Assembly (NCBI RefSeq): GCF_003248455.1
Contig: NZ_QFNM01000038.1
Location: 1 to 37,030, forward strand
Origin: Brevundimonas sp.
GTDB lineage: Bacteria; Pseudomonadota; Alphaproteobacteria; Caulobacterales; Caulobacteraceae
DNA length: 37,030 bases
Reading direction: 5' to 3'
In this document: positions 23,001 to 31,122 of the stretch, piece by piece
How positions within the stretch are numbered: position 1 is the stretch's first letter
Layout of the letters: the number at the start of each line of letters is the position of its first letter
Notes under the pieces: generated by a model
What the model was told of the DNA's origin: nothing
Databases searched by the model: none
What the model saw: only the letters and a program-made list of their open reading frames with translations
Program-made: the position numbers and the translations under genes

Positions 23001-23815
23001 GCGGCTCGCGTGGCGACCATCATATAGTTGATCCCCGCGTCGTCCGACGGGCTCCAGCGGTCGTTCAGCGGGTCGTAGTTCAGGCCGTAGGGGCCTTCGA
23101 CCGTCACCGGCTCGGCGGCCAGCATGGCGCGGATCTCTTCGGGCTTGAGAAACTGGCGCCAGTCGTGGGTGCCGGCGGGCACCCAGCGCAGGATGTATTC
23201 GGCCGCGACCTTGCCCAGGGCCAGGGACTTCAGGGTGCGGTTCAGGGTGGCGACCATCATCACCCCGCCCGGCCGAACCAGACGCGAACAGGCGCGCACG
23301 AAGGCTTCCGGGTCGGCGACGTGCTCGATCACCTCCATGGTCAGGACCACGTCGAACGGCCCCGCGCCCTCGGCCTCGATCTGCTCGACCGTGGCGGCGC
23401 GATAGGCGATGTCCAGACCGACCATGTCCGCATGGGCGCGGGCGGTGCCGATGTTCTCGCTGGAGGCGTCGATGGCCGTGACGTCGAAGCCCATCCGCCG
23501 CATCGGCTCGGCGATCAGCCCGCCGCCGCAGCCGACGTCCAGCAGGGTCAGCCCCTCGAACGGGCGGATCGCGCCCGCATCGCGGCCCAGACGGGCGCAC
23601 AGCTGTTCGCGGATCAGCTTCAGACGCGCCGGATTGAACCGATGCAGCGGCGCGAACGGCCCGCGGGCGTCCCACCATTCGGCCGCCTGGGCCGAGAAGC
23701 GGGCCACGTCCGCCGGATCGATCGATGGGCCGAAAGCGGCTTCGGACGAATTTTGCGAGAAACCCTGCCCGGAACGGGGTAGGCGAGGCGAGGCGGCGCC
23801 GTTAGAAGCGGTCAT
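22997..23815 (-). CDS. ubiG: Ubiquinone biosynthesis O-methyltransferase UbiG
   Basis: SAM-dependent methyltransferase performing both O-methylations of ubiquinone synthesis. The 272-residue protein has the family hallmark ARFSAQAAEWWDARGPFAPL then HRFNPARLKLI (about 40-68), the SAM motif LLDVGCGGGLIAEPMRRMG (about 100-118), VVLTMEVIEHVADPEAFVR, and the post-motif GTHDWRQFLKPEEI. ATG 23815 gives a somewhat long, low-complexity N-terminus (about 30 residues before SIDPADVARF). A later start is possible; the frame also stays open to 23908. Divergent from lysC over 56 bp, an arrangement conserved in related alphaproteobacteria. Confidence 0.94.
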   Translation of the reverse strand: MTASNGAASPRLPRSGQGFSQNSSEAAFGPSIDPADVARFSAQAAEWWDARGPFAPLHRFNPARLKLIREQLCARLGRDAGAIRPFEGLTLLDVGCGGGLIAEPMRRMGFDVTAIDASSENIGTARAHADMVGLDIAYRAATVEQIEAEGAGPFDVVLTMEVIEHVADPEAFVRACSRLVRPGGVMMVATLNRTLKSLALGKVAAEYILRWVPAGTHDWRQFLKPEEIRAMLAAEPVTVEGPYGLNYDPLNDRWSPSDDAGINYMMVATRAA

Positions 23816-23871
23816 GACGCGAGGGATGAACCTTTGCGGCCTTTCACGCAAGCAGGGGGCGGAACGCCACG

Positions 23872-25161
23872 ATGACGCGGCCTGATTCTTCACGATCTGC
23901 GACGACAAGGCTGGTGATGAAGTTCGGCGGCACCTCGATGGGCGACCTCGAACGCATCCGCCGCGCGGCGCGCATCGTCGCCGCAGAGGCCGCGACCGGC
24001 AAGAAGGTCGCCGTGGTGGTCTCGGCCATGGCCGGCAAGACCAATGAACTGGTCGCCTGGACCGACGGCGCCGGTCCGGCCGCCGCCGGCCTGCCCCTGT
24101 CGGACGACGAATACGACGTGGTGGTCGCCTCGGGCGAGCAGGTGACGTCGGGCCTTCTGGCCATGACCCTGCGCAACATGGGGCTGGACGCTCGGTCGTG
24201 GATGGGTTGGCAGGTGCCGATCGTCACCGACGACGCCCATGGCCGCGCCCGCATCGTCGACATTCCCGCCGCGAAACTGGGCGCCGCCCTGGACGCCGGC
24301 CAGATCGCCGTCATTCCCGGCTTCCAGGGCGTGACCCCGGAGGGCAAGATAACCACCCTGGGCCGCGGCGGGTCCGACACCTCGGCGGTGGCGGTGGCGG
24401 CGGCGCTGGAATGCCCGTGCGACATCTATACCGACGTGGACGGCGTCTATACGACCGATCCCCGCATCGAGAGCCGGGCGCGCCGGCTGAACCGCATCTC
24501 CTTCGAGGAGATGCTGGAGATGGCGTCCCTGGGGGCCAAGGTGCTGCAAACGCGATCGGTCGAACTGGCCATGGCCAAACAGGTGCCGGTGCGCGTGCTG
24601 TCCAGCTTTATCGAACCTGACGAAAACGGCGCCCTGCCCCACGAGGCCGGCACCCTGATCTGCGACGAGGAGGAGATCGTGGAAAAACGCATCGTGTCCG
24701 GCGTGACCATGAGCCGCGACGAGGCCCGGATCACCCTGCTGGGCCTGTCGGACCGGGTCGACGCCCCCGCCGACGTCTTCACCCGCCTGGCCGAGGCCAA
24801 TGTGAACGTGGACATGATCGTCCAGAGCCAGGCCCGCACCGCGGGTACGGTCAACCTGACCTTCACCACGGGCCGCCGCGACGCCGTGCGCGCCGCCGAC
24901 ATCATGAAGGCCGCCCAGGCCGAGCTGGCCTTCGAGGAGATCCGCGTCGACGAGGACGTGGCCAAGGTCTCGGTCGTGGGCGTGGGCATGAGGAGCCATG
25001 CGGGCGTCGCCCAGACCATGTTCAAGGCCCTGGCCGACAAGGGCGTCAAATTCCAGGCCATATCGACGTCCGAGATCAAGATCAGCGTGCTGATCGACGC
25101 CGCCTACGCCGAACTGGCCGTGCGCGCCCTGCATTCGGCCTACGGCCTGGACGCGCTATAG
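23872..25161 (+). CDS. lysC: Aspartate kinase
   Basis: Phosphorylates aspartate, the first step to lysine, threonine, methionine and diaminopimelate. The 429-residue protein has the kinase signature LVMKFGGTSMGD near residues 14-25, VVASGEQVTSGLLA, the ATP/aspartate loop TLGRGGSDTSAVAVAAAL and YTDVDGVYTTDPR. Two C-terminal ACT domains (about 265-429; ITLLGLSDRVDAPADVF and VSVVGVGMRSHAGVAQTMF) imply feedback inhibition by lysine and/or threonine. The start at 23872 (MTRPDSS) is uncertain: an internal ATG at LVMKF also has AAGG upstream. It is followed 46 nt later by ptsP on the same strand. Confidence 0.96.
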   Translation: MTRPDSSRSATTRLVMKFGGTSMGDLERIRRAARIVAAEAATGKKVAVVVSAMAGKTNELVAWTDGAGPAAAGLPLSDDEYDVVVASGEQVTSGLLAMTLRNMGLDARSWMGWQVPIVTDDAHGRARIVDIPAAKLGAALDAGQIAVIPGFQGVTPEGKITTLGRGGSDTSAVAVAAALECPCDIYTDVDGVYTTDPRIESRARRLNRISFEEMLEMASLGAKVLQTRSVELAMAKQVPVRVLSSFIEPDENGALPHEAGTLICDEEEIVEKRIVSGVTMSRDEARITLLGLSDRVDAPADVFTRLAEANVNVDMIVQSQARTAGTVNLTFTTGRRDAVRAADIMKAAQAELAFEEIRVDEDVAKVSVVGVGMRSHAGVAQTMFKALADKGVKFQAISTSEIKISVLIDAAYAELAVRALHSAYGLDAL

Positions 25162-25207
25162 GTGATCTGAACAGGGCGCCTACATCACAGGAAAGGGCGC
25201 GGGAGGG

Positions 25208-27487
25208 ATGATGCCGGCAGGCGGCGCGATGACCAGGGGACCCAGGATCCTCCTGCGCCAGATCCGCGAGGCTCTGGGCGGGGCGGGCGCGGGCGCCACG
25301 CCGGCGCAGGACCGGCTGAACATGGTCGTCCGCATCATCGCCCGGTCGATGGTCGCCGAGGTCTGCTCCATCTATCTGCGCCGCGCCTCGGGCGAGCTGG
25401 AGCTGTTCGCCACCGAGGGTCTGAACCCCGACGCCGTCCACAACACCCGCCTGCGCCCCGGCGAGGGTCTGGTGGGCGAGGTGGCGCGCATGGCCCAGCC
25501 GATCAGCCTGTCGGACGCGCCGTCGCATCCGGCCTTCTCCTATCGGCCCGAGACGGGGGAAGACCCCTATCACGCCTTCCTGGGCGCGCCGCTGCTGCGC
25601 GGCGGGCGGGCCATCGGCGTCCTGGTCGTGCAGAACCGCACCGAGCGGCGCTACGACGAGGAAGAGGTCGAGGACATCCAGACCATCGCCATGGTCCTGT
25701 CCGAGACGGTGGCGTCCGGCGAACTGCTGGCCCAGGACGAGCTGCGCGACGTCGAACTGGCGCCCCACCGGCCCGAGCGGCTGAAGGGTCAGAAATTCGC
25801 CGACGGCCTGGCCTTCGGTCGGGTCGTGCTGCACGAGGCGCCGCTGGCCCCCGAACGGCTGCTGTCCGACGATCCGGCCATGGAGGAGGCGCGGCTCAAG
25901 CTGGCCCTGGCCACGCTGAAGACCGGGCTGGACGTCATGCTGGACAAGGGCCAGGGCCTGGCCGGCCCCTCGTTCGAGGTGCTGGAGACCTATCGGATGT
26001 TCGCCGACGACCGGGGCTGGAACCGGTCGCTGGAAGAGGCGGTGCGCAACGGCCTGACCGCCGAGGCGGCCGTCGACCGGGTGCGCAACGAACACCGCGC
26101 CCGCTTCGCCCAGGCGCGCGATCCCTATATCCGCGAGCGGCTGCACGATTTCGAGGACCTGGCCAACCGGCTGCTGAGGGTGCTGGCGGGCGACAAGCCG
26201 GGCGAGCGCGAACTGCCCGACGACGCCATACTGGTGGCCCGCAACCTGGGGCCGGCCGATCTGCTGGAATATCCGCGCGACAAGCTGAAGGGGCTGTTGC
26301 TGGAGGAAGGTTCGGCCGCGAGCCACGCCGCCATCGTGGCGCGGGCGCTGCAGATTCCCTGCGTCGGGCGGCTGATGGGGCTGCGCGACCGCCTGTCCGA
26401 GGGCGACATCGTCATCGCCGACGGGGAGACGGGCGAGGCCTATCTGCGGCCCCGCCCCGACATGCTGGAAGCGGTGCAGTCGCGCATGGCCGTGCGCGAC
26501 CAGCGCCGGGCCGAGTTCGCCCAGCTGCGCGACACCCCGGCCATGACCCTGGACGGCCAGCGCATCAGCCTGTTGACCAACGCCGGCCTGGCGGTGGACC
26601 TGGAGAACCTGAAGGAGACGGGAGCCGAGGGGATCGGCCTGTTCCGCACCGAATTCCAGTTCATGGTGTCGGACGAACTGCCCCGGCTGGACGCCCAGAC
26701 GGCGCTTTACAAACTGGTGCTGGACGCGGCCGGCGACCGGCCCGTCACCTTCCGCACCCTGGATATCGGCGGCGACAAGGTGCTGCCCTATCTGGAGGCC
26801 GAGCGGGAGGAAAATCCGGCGCTGGGCCGGCGCGCCATCCGCCTGGGCCTGGATCGGCCGTCGCTGTTGCGGATGCAGCTGCGCGCGCTGCTGGCGGCGG
26901 GGGCGGGACGAGAGCTGCGCGTCATGTTCCCGATGATCGCCACGGTGGACGAGTTCCGGGCCGCGCGCGAATTGGTCGATGTCGAATGCGCCTGGGCCCG
27001 GCGGCGCGGACGGGCCCTGCCGGCCCTGTTGCGGGTCGGGGCCATGGTCGAATGCCCGTCGCTGCTGTGGCACCTGGACGCCCTGCTGCCGCTGACGGAC
27101 TTCGTCTCCATCGGCACCAACGACCTGTTCCAGTACATGTACGCCGCCGACCGGACCAATCCGCTGGTGTCGGACCGCTACGACCCCCTGTCGCCGCCGA
27201 CCCTGCGCGCGCTGCAGACCATTCAGAAGGCCTGCGCCGACACCGGAACGCCGGTTTCGATCTGCGGCGAACTGGCCGGGCGGCCGCTGGAGGCCTTTGC
27301 GCTGATCACCCTGGGCTTCACCCGGCTGTCGGCTCCGGCGGGCGGCGTCGGTCCGGTCAAGCGGATGATCCTGTCGGCGGACCTGACGGCGGCGCGGCGC
27401 GGCATGACCAATCTGCTGAACCTGTCCACCGGCTCGGTCAGGAACGAGATCGAATCCCTGGCGCGCAAGCTGAACGTCTCGGTCTGA
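25208..27487 (+). CDS. ptsP: PEP-protein phosphotransferase of the nitrogen PTS (EI-Ntr)
   Basis: First enzyme of the nitrogen phosphotransferase relay; takes phosphate from PEP and passes it to NPr. The 759-residue protein has an N-terminal GAF domain (about 30-170) that senses glutamine in characterised homologues. It continues with the EI helical/NPr-binding domain (about 180-330), the phosphohistidine domain with GSAASHAAIVARA (His373) and the PEP-binding barrel. The barrel contains GLFRTEFQFM, VGAMVECPSLLWH, SIGTNDLFQYMYAADRTNP and the proton donor Cys686 in ICGELAGRP. All catalytic residues are present. Starts at 25208, 25211 and 25229 are all possible; AAAGGG and GGGAGGG lie just ahead. 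No other PTS component is in the window. Likely co-transcribed with lysC. Confidence 0.95.
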   Translation: MMPAGGAMTRGPRILLRQIREALGGAGAGATPAQDRLNMVVRIIARSMVAEVCSIYLRRASGELELFATEGLNPDAVHNTRLRPGEGLVGEVARMAQPISLSDAPSHPAFSYRPETGEDPYHAFLGAPLLRGGRAIGVLVVQNRTERRYDEEEVEDIQTIAMVLSETVASGELLAQDELRDVELAPHRPERLKGQKFADGLAFGRVVLHEAPLAPERLLSDDPAMEEARLKLALATLKTGLDVMLDKGQGLAGPSFEVLETYRMFADDRGWNRSLEEAVRNGLTAEAAVDRVRNEHRARFAQARDPYIRERLHDFEDLANRLLRVLAGDKPGERELPDDAILVARNLGPADLLEYPRDKLKGLLLEEGSAASHAAIVARALQIPCVGRLMGLRDRLSEGDIVIADGETGEAYLRPRPDMLEAVQSRMAVRDQRRAEFAQLRDTPAMTLDGQRISLLTNAGLAVDLENLKETGAEGIGLFRTEFQFMVSDELPRLDAQTALYKLVLDAAGDRPVTFRTLDIGGDKVLPYLEAEREENPALGRRAIRLGLDRPSLLRMQLRALLAAGAGRELRVMFPMIATVDEFRAARELVDVECAWARRRGRALPALLRVGAMVECPSLLWHLDALLPLTDFVSIGTNDLFQYMYAADRTNPLVSDRYDPLSPPTLRALQTIQKACADTGTPVSICGELAGRPLEAFALITLGFTRLSAPAGGVGPVKRMILSADLTAARRGMTNLLNLSTGSVRNEIESLARKLNVSV

Positions 27488-27557
27488 GCGCGAAGGCGCG
27501 GCGTCGGCGGCGTTGCTGGCGATGGCGCAATCGTCTATCCCGGCGGCTGTTGCACGG

Positions 27558-27571
27558 CCGTTTCGAAACGG
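27558..27571. promoter_or_regulatory. 14-bp perfect palindrome upstream of the rodZ-like gene
   Basis: CCGTTTCGAAACGG, 27 nt before the ATG at 27599. It could be an operator or a structural leader element. It is in the only spacer (111 bp) between ptsP and the rodZ-like gene, where a promoter is expected. Possible -35/-10 boxes TTGCTG (27513-27518) and GTCTATCC (27533-27540) lie just upstream, with weak support. Confidence 0.35.
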
Positions 27572-27598
27572 TCCCTTCCCGGACAAGGGTCAGGCCTG

Positions 27599-28711
27599 AT
27601 GGCGTCGAATGCGGGGATCGGCCCCGATGCGTTGAAGACCCCTGCGGAGGGGGCGGACCCGGCCGCCGCCTTCGCCGAGGCCGCCACATTCGGCGAGGGC
27701 CTGCGCCAGGCGCGCGAGCGGTCGGGCAAGTCGATGGCCGAGCTGGCCGCCGAGACCAAGGTGCATCGCCGTTTCCTGACCGCCCTGGAACAGGGGGACT
27801 GGTCGTCCCTGCCCTCGCGCGTCTTCGCCCTGGGCTATGTGCGGGCCTACGCCTCGGCCCTGGCCCTGGACGAGCAGCTGGCGGTCGAGCGGTTCAAGCA
27901 GGAAAGCCCCGACACCTCGGTTCCCCTGAAGGCGCCGATCGGCGTGGCCTTCCAGGACGTGCGCCGCCACTCGCCCCGCATCGTCGCCGGGATCGCGGTC
28001 CTGATCCTGGCCGTGATCGGCTGGAACGTGTTCCAGCGGGTCAGCCTGCGCCAGGCCGCCCATCCCTCCGACATCGCCATGACGCCCCGGACCTGGGCCG
28101 GGGGGGACGCGCCCGACCCCCGGTTCACGCTCAGCGCCCCCATGGCCGCGCCGCCCGACCAGACCACGCCCGCCCCCTACATCACCCGCGGACTGGAGGC
28201 GGAACTGACCGGCGTCGATCCGGCGGACCCCGCCGCCGTGGCCGCCGCCGCCCATCCCGAGCCGGTTCAGAAGGCCTTCAACCCGCGCGGCGCCGTCTAT
28301 GGCGCGCCGGCCAACGCCTCGATGGTCGTGATCCAGGCCCGCACCGCCGGCGCCCTGGTCGTGCGCCTGGGCGATGGACAGGCGCTGTTCGCGCGCCAGA
28401 TGGCGCCGGGCGAGGCCTGGCGGGCGCCGATCGGCGTCGCCGCCACCGTCGACGTGTCTGATCCGGCCGCCTTCGACGTCTATCTGAACGGGGAATACGG
28501 CGGGCCGCTGGCCGGGGTGCTGACGCCGCTGGCCCAGTTGAACAGCCGCGCCGACCAGGCCGCCAAACAGCTGGCCGCCGCCCAGGCGCGCGCCCAGGTC
28601 CAGGCCCAGATCCAGGCCCAGATCCAGGCCCAGGCGGTCCGCGCCCAGGCCGCGACGGCGACGCCTCAGCCGGGGTCCGCGCCAGCCGCGACGCCGCGCG
28701 CGCCGAACTGA
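27599..28711 (+). CDS. rodZ: RodZ-like cell-shape protein (HTH, transmembrane, DUF4115)
   Basis: A 370-residue bitopic membrane protein linking MreB filaments to the envelope. A cytoplasmic helix-turn-helix domain occupies about residues 30-100 (FGEGLRQARERSGKSMAELA, KVHRRFLTALEQGDW, SRVFALGYVRAYASAL). The last segment holds the aromatic residues that contact MreB in E. coli RodZ. One transmembrane helix (about 128-147, IVAGIAVLILAVIGWNVF) precedes a Pro/Ala-rich linker and a periplasmic DUF4115 beta domain (about 245-320, VIQARTAGALVVRLGDG). The C-terminus has AQIQ repeats and is low-complexity. The neighbouring ispG matches the classical rodZ-ispG order of E. coli, which strengthens the call. 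Confidence 0.88.
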   Translation: MASNAGIGPDALKTPAEGADPAAAFAEAATFGEGLRQARERSGKSMAELAAETKVHRRFLTALEQGDWSSLPSRVFALGYVRAYASALALDEQLAVERFKQESPDTSVPLKAPIGVAFQDVRRHSPRIVAGIAVLILAVIGWNVFQRVSLRQAAHPSDIAMTPRTWAGGDAPDPRFTLSAPMAAPPDQTTPAPYITRGLEAELTGVDPADPAAVAAAAHPEPVQKAFNPRGAVYGAPANASMVVIQARTAGALVVRLGDGQALFARQMAPGEAWRAPIGVAATVDVSDPAAFDVYLNGEYGGPLAGVLTPLAQLNSRADQAAKQLAAAQARAQVQAQIQAQIQAQAVRAQAATATPQPGSAPAATPRAPN

Positions 28712-28759
28712 TCGGTCGGCCGTGGTCCCGCCGTCATCATCGGCCTATATGATCCAGTC

Positions 28760-30520
28760 ATGAGCGACCACACCCACGTCCGACCCTGGCGCCATATCGA
28801 GCGCCGCAAGAGCCGCCAGATCCGCGTCGGCTCGGTCCTGGTCGGCGGCGACGCCCCGATCAGCGTCCAGTCGATGACCAATACGCCGACGTCCGACGCG
28901 GCGGCGACCCTGAACCAGATCCGCCAGTTGGAGGAGGCCGGGGCCGACATCGTGCGCGTCTCCTGCCCCGACGTGGAATCAACGGCGGCGTTTCGCACCA
29001 TCGCGCGCGAGGCCAGGGTCCCCTTGGTCGCCGACATCCATTTCCACTACAAGCGCGGCGTCGAGGCCGCCGAGGCCGGCGCCGCCTGCCTGCGCATCAA
29101 TCCGGGCAATATCGGCAGCCCCGACCGGGTGCGCGAGGTGATCCAGGCCGCGCGCGACAACGGCTGCTCGATGCGGATCGGCGTCAACGCCGGCTCTTTG
29201 GAAAAGGAGCTGCTGGAGAAATACGGCGAGCCCTGCCCCGACGCCATGGTCGAGAGCGCGCTGAACCACGCCCGTATCCTCCAGGACAACGACTTTCACG
29301 AGTTCAAGATTTCGGTGAAGGCGTCCGACCCTTTCCTGACCGTCGCGGCCTATCAGCAGCTGGCCGAGGCCATCGACTGCCCCCTGCACCTGGGCGTGAC
29401 GGAGGCGGGCCCCTTGCGCACCGGCACCATCAAGTCGGCCATCGGCCTGGGGTCGATGCTGTGGGCCGGGATCGGCGACACCATCCGCGTCAGTCTGGCC
29501 GCCGATCCGGTCGAGGAGATCAAGGTCGGGTTCGACATCCTGAAATCGCTGGGCCTGCGCCACCGTGGCGTCAACATCATCGCCTGCCCGTCCTGCGCCC
29601 GCCAGGGCTTCAACGTCATCGAGACGGTGGCGGTGCTGGAGGAGAAACTGGCCCATATCTCGACCCCGATGAGCCTGTCGGTGATCGGCTGCGTCGTGAA
29701 CGGACCCGGCGAGGCCCTCTATACCGACATCGGCTTCACCGGCGGCGGCAAGGGCGCGGGCATGATCTATCTGAACGGCAAGATCGCCCACAAACAGGCC
29801 AACGACGAGCGGCGGAGCTTCAGGCGGCGGAATAGGCCGCGATCCGCAGCGCCGGGTAGCACCCTTCACATTCCCCGCGCTAGAAACGGGCGATCGGCGT
29901 TGGCCGATTCTCTTAGTTTCCTTGGGGGAAAATCAATGAAAGCGAACATCTTCGCCGGCTTGGCCTTGGCCGGTCTGATGGGCCTTGGCGCCTGCGCCAC
30001 GTCGGAAGACATCGTTCCGGTGCCCTATGCCGTCAGCACGGCCGCCGCCACGCCTGGCGCTCAAAACATCCACGTCACCGTGGCGTCCAGCGATGCCCGC
30101 ACTGAAAACCGCGCGCGCATCGGCGTCCAGATCAACGGCTACGGCATGGAGATGGCCGCGATCCGGTCTCAGGTCGAAGTGACGGATATCGTGCGCGACG
30201 CCATCGCCGCCGAATTGCGTCAGCGCGGCTATCAGGTAGGCGACACAGGCGCGCGAGTGAATGCCGAGGTTACGACCTTCTACAACGACTTTTCGGTCGG
30301 GATGCTGGCGGGCAAGTCCAAGGCCGACGTCGGCCTGACCGTCACTGTGACCAATGCGTCTGGCGCGGAAGTCTATCGCCGGGCGATCGCCGGGCAGGCC
30401 GAGCGGACCGTGCAACTGGCCAATGGCGGAAACGCCGCCACGACCCTGTCGCAGGCCTTGAGCCTCGCCCTCAAGGAACTGATGGCCGATCCGGCCTTCG
30501 TCGCGGCCCTGGCCCGCTGA
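28760..30520 (+). CDS. ispG: IspG (GcpE), reading on in frame into the next lipoprotein gene; probable 3' frameshift
   Basis: Flavodoxin-dependent 4-hydroxy-3-methylbut-2-enyl-diphosphate synthase of the MEP isoprenoid pathway. Residues 1-350 are a complete IspG: ISVQSMTNTPTSD, VRVSCPDVES, RINPGNIGSPDRV, LHLGVTEAGPL. The [4Fe-4S] ligands are Cys276 and Cys279 (ACPSCARQGFNVIET), Cys311 and Glu318 (IGCVVNGPGEA). After HKQANDE (ending 29809) the frame becomes an Arg-rich non-family sequence with no stop and enters the lipoprotein ATG at 29936. The first in-frame stop is at 30518-30520, giving 586 residues. In the -1 frame from 29809 the sequence reads AAELQAAE and a TAG (29833-29835), which looks like the original C-terminus. 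Either a small deletion or a sequence error explains this. The catalytic part is intact, so the enzyme is probably functional. The native end is probably 29835. Confidence 0.88.
   Translation: MSDHTHVRPWRHIERRKSRQIRVGSVLVGGDAPISVQSMTNTPTSDAAATLNQIRQLEEAGADIVRVSCPDVESTAAFRTIAREARVPLVADIHFHYKRGVEAAEAGAACLRINPGNIGSPDRVREVIQAARDNGCSMRIGVNAGSLEKELLEKYGEPCPDAMVESALNHARILQDNDFHEFKISVKASDPFLTVAAYQQLAEAIDCPLHLGVTEAGPLRTGTIKSAIGLGSMLWAGIGDTIRVSLAADPVEEIKVGFDILKSLGLRHRGVNIIACPSCARQGFNVIETVAVLEEKLAHISTPMSLSVIGCVVNGPGEALYTDIGFTGGGKGAGMIYLNGKIAHKQANDERRSFRRRNRPRSAAPGSTLHIPRARNGRSALADSLSFLGGKSMKANIFAGLALAGLMGLGACATSEDIVPVPYAVSTAAATPGAQNIHVTVASSDARTENRARIGVQINGYGMEMAAIRSQVEVTDIVRDAIAAELRQRGYQVGDTGARVNAEVTTFYNDFSVGMLAGKSKADVGLTVTVTNASGAEVYRRAIAGQAERTVQLANGGNAATTLSQALSLALKELMADPAFVAALAR
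29801..29835 (+). other. Frameshift site and displaced ispG stop
   Basis: The ispG frame reads AAC GAC GAG CGG CGG. Restoring one base after GACGA would read GAC GAN GCG GCG GAG CTT CAG GCG GCG GAA TAG, ending NDEAAELQAAE. A G lost from GAGGCGGCGG is the simplest event. IspG relatives usually have an extra helix of roughly ten to fifteen residues after NDE, so a larger deletion is also possible. GCGGCGGA occurs twice here (29809 and 29824), which could promote slippage or deletion. Confidence 0.65.
29893..29918 (+). terminator. Possible weak terminator or attenuator between ispG and the lipoprotein
   Basis: ATCGGC-gttg-GCCGAT (29893-29908) followed by TCTCTTAGTTT. The six-pair stem is short and the T-rich tail is interrupted. 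It lies just ahead of the lipoprotein ribosome site and suggests that ispG originally ended before it. Confidence 0.35.
29936..30520 (+). CDS. YajG-like lipoprotein
   Basis: A 194-residue lipoprotein. The signal peptide MKANIFAGLALAGLMGLGAC ends in a lipobox (Cys20). The mature part matches the YajG family: NIHVTVASSDARTENRARIG, VEVTDIVRDAIAAELRQRGY, ARVNAEVTTFYNDFSVG, DVGLTVTVTNASGAEVYRR. Function of the family is poorly known; E. coli YajG is an outer-membrane lipoprotein. ATG 29936 has its own ribosome site GGGGGA 6-7 nt upstream, so independent translation is expected even though the ispG frame runs into it. It converges on another lipoprotein gene (30563) across a shared strong hairpin. 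Confidence 0.88.
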   Translation: MKANIFAGLALAGLMGLGACATSEDIVPVPYAVSTAAATPGAQNIHVTVASSDARTENRARIGVQINGYGMEMAAIRSQVEVTDIVRDAIAAELRQRGYQVGDTGARVNAEVTTFYNDFSVGMLAGKSKADVGLTVTVTNASGAEVYRRAIAGQAERTVQLANGGNAATTLSQALSLALKELMADPAFVAALAR

Positions 30521-30531
30521 GATGGAAAGAC

Positions 30532-30554
30532 GGGGGCGCGCCCGGCGCGCCCCC
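30532..30554. terminator. Strong GC hairpin between convergent lipoprotein genes
   Basis: GGGGGCGCGC, loop CCG, GCGCGCCCCC: a perfect ten-pair stem. On the minus strand GTCTTTCC follows, a weak T-tract serving the 30563 gene; on the plus strand no T-tract is present. Probably a two-way terminator. Confidence 0.65.
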
Positions 30555-30562
30555 GCCGACGA

Positions 30563-31048
30563 TCAGGCGCCGAACGCCCGCTTGCAGATTTCTTTGCCGA
30601 AGGCCTCGGTCATCTGTTCTTCGGCCTGGCTCATGCCGGCGGCCGCGATCAGCCCGCCGCCGCCGACCGAGCGCGTGATATCGAAGTCGGCCACCTTTCG
30701 TCCCGTCGCGGGGTCGATCAGAACGGCTTGGCCCTTGATCACGTTGGAATCGCCGACCAGGAACGTCATGGCCGGGTTGGCCTTCTTGAACTCCGTCACT
30801 CGAACCTCCAGCCGCAGAGGCGTCGCGCCCGTGGCGCAACGATCGGTTTCCTGACGGACCTGAGTGGCGAAGACCTGTTCGAAATCTTCCGACACGTTTT
30901 CAGGGCGGCCGGTGAGAACGATTTGTCCCACCGACATCGCTGCAGCCTGTTCACGCGGTATGGCGAGGATGGTGTCTCCGCTGCCGGACGACACGCAACC
31001 GCTGACGCAGAGCGCAGCGAAAGCCGCGCCAACATATTGAATCTTCAT
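30563..31048 (-). CDS. Lipoprotein of unknown function
   Basis: A 161-residue lipoprotein. The signal peptide MKIQYVGAAFAALCVSGC ends in a lipobox (Cys18). The mature domain has an alternating strand-helix pattern (QIVLTGRPENVSEDFEQVF, LRLEVRVTEFKKANPAM, KGQAVLIDPATGRKVADFDI) and a Gly-rich GGGGLIAAAGM. It resembles the periplasmic DUF4410/YajG type fold in layout, but I cannot place it in a family with confidence. Two extra cysteines (in DRCATG and EICKRAF) could form a disulfide. ATG 31048 has GGGGC about 7 nt upstream. Codon use is noticeably less GC-rich at the 5' end than in flanking genes. Confidence 0.82.
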   Translation of the reverse strand: MKIQYVGAAFAALCVSGCVSSGSGDTILAIPREQAAAMSVGQIVLTGRPENVSEDFEQVFATQVRQETDRCATGATPLRLEVRVTEFKKANPAMTFLVGDSNVIKGQAVLIDPATGRKVADFDITRSVGGGGLIAAAGMSQAEEQMTEAFGKEICKRAFGA

Positions 31049-31122
31049 GATAAGCCCCATGCGCGAAAACTGCGCAAGGCGAACATATCCTGAAATGCGC
31101 CGCTTGCAACCGAGCGTGAGCG

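Noticed and set aside
25082..27586. 834-residue open frame antisense to ptsP
   Set aside because: Shadow frame caused by third-position GC bias; composition is typical of antisense frames and ptsP is clearly the real gene.
29851..29889. Promoter for the YajG-like gene (TTCACA and GCTAGAAAC)
   Set aside because: The -10-like box is good but the spacing of 8 nt is too short for the Caulobacter pattern.
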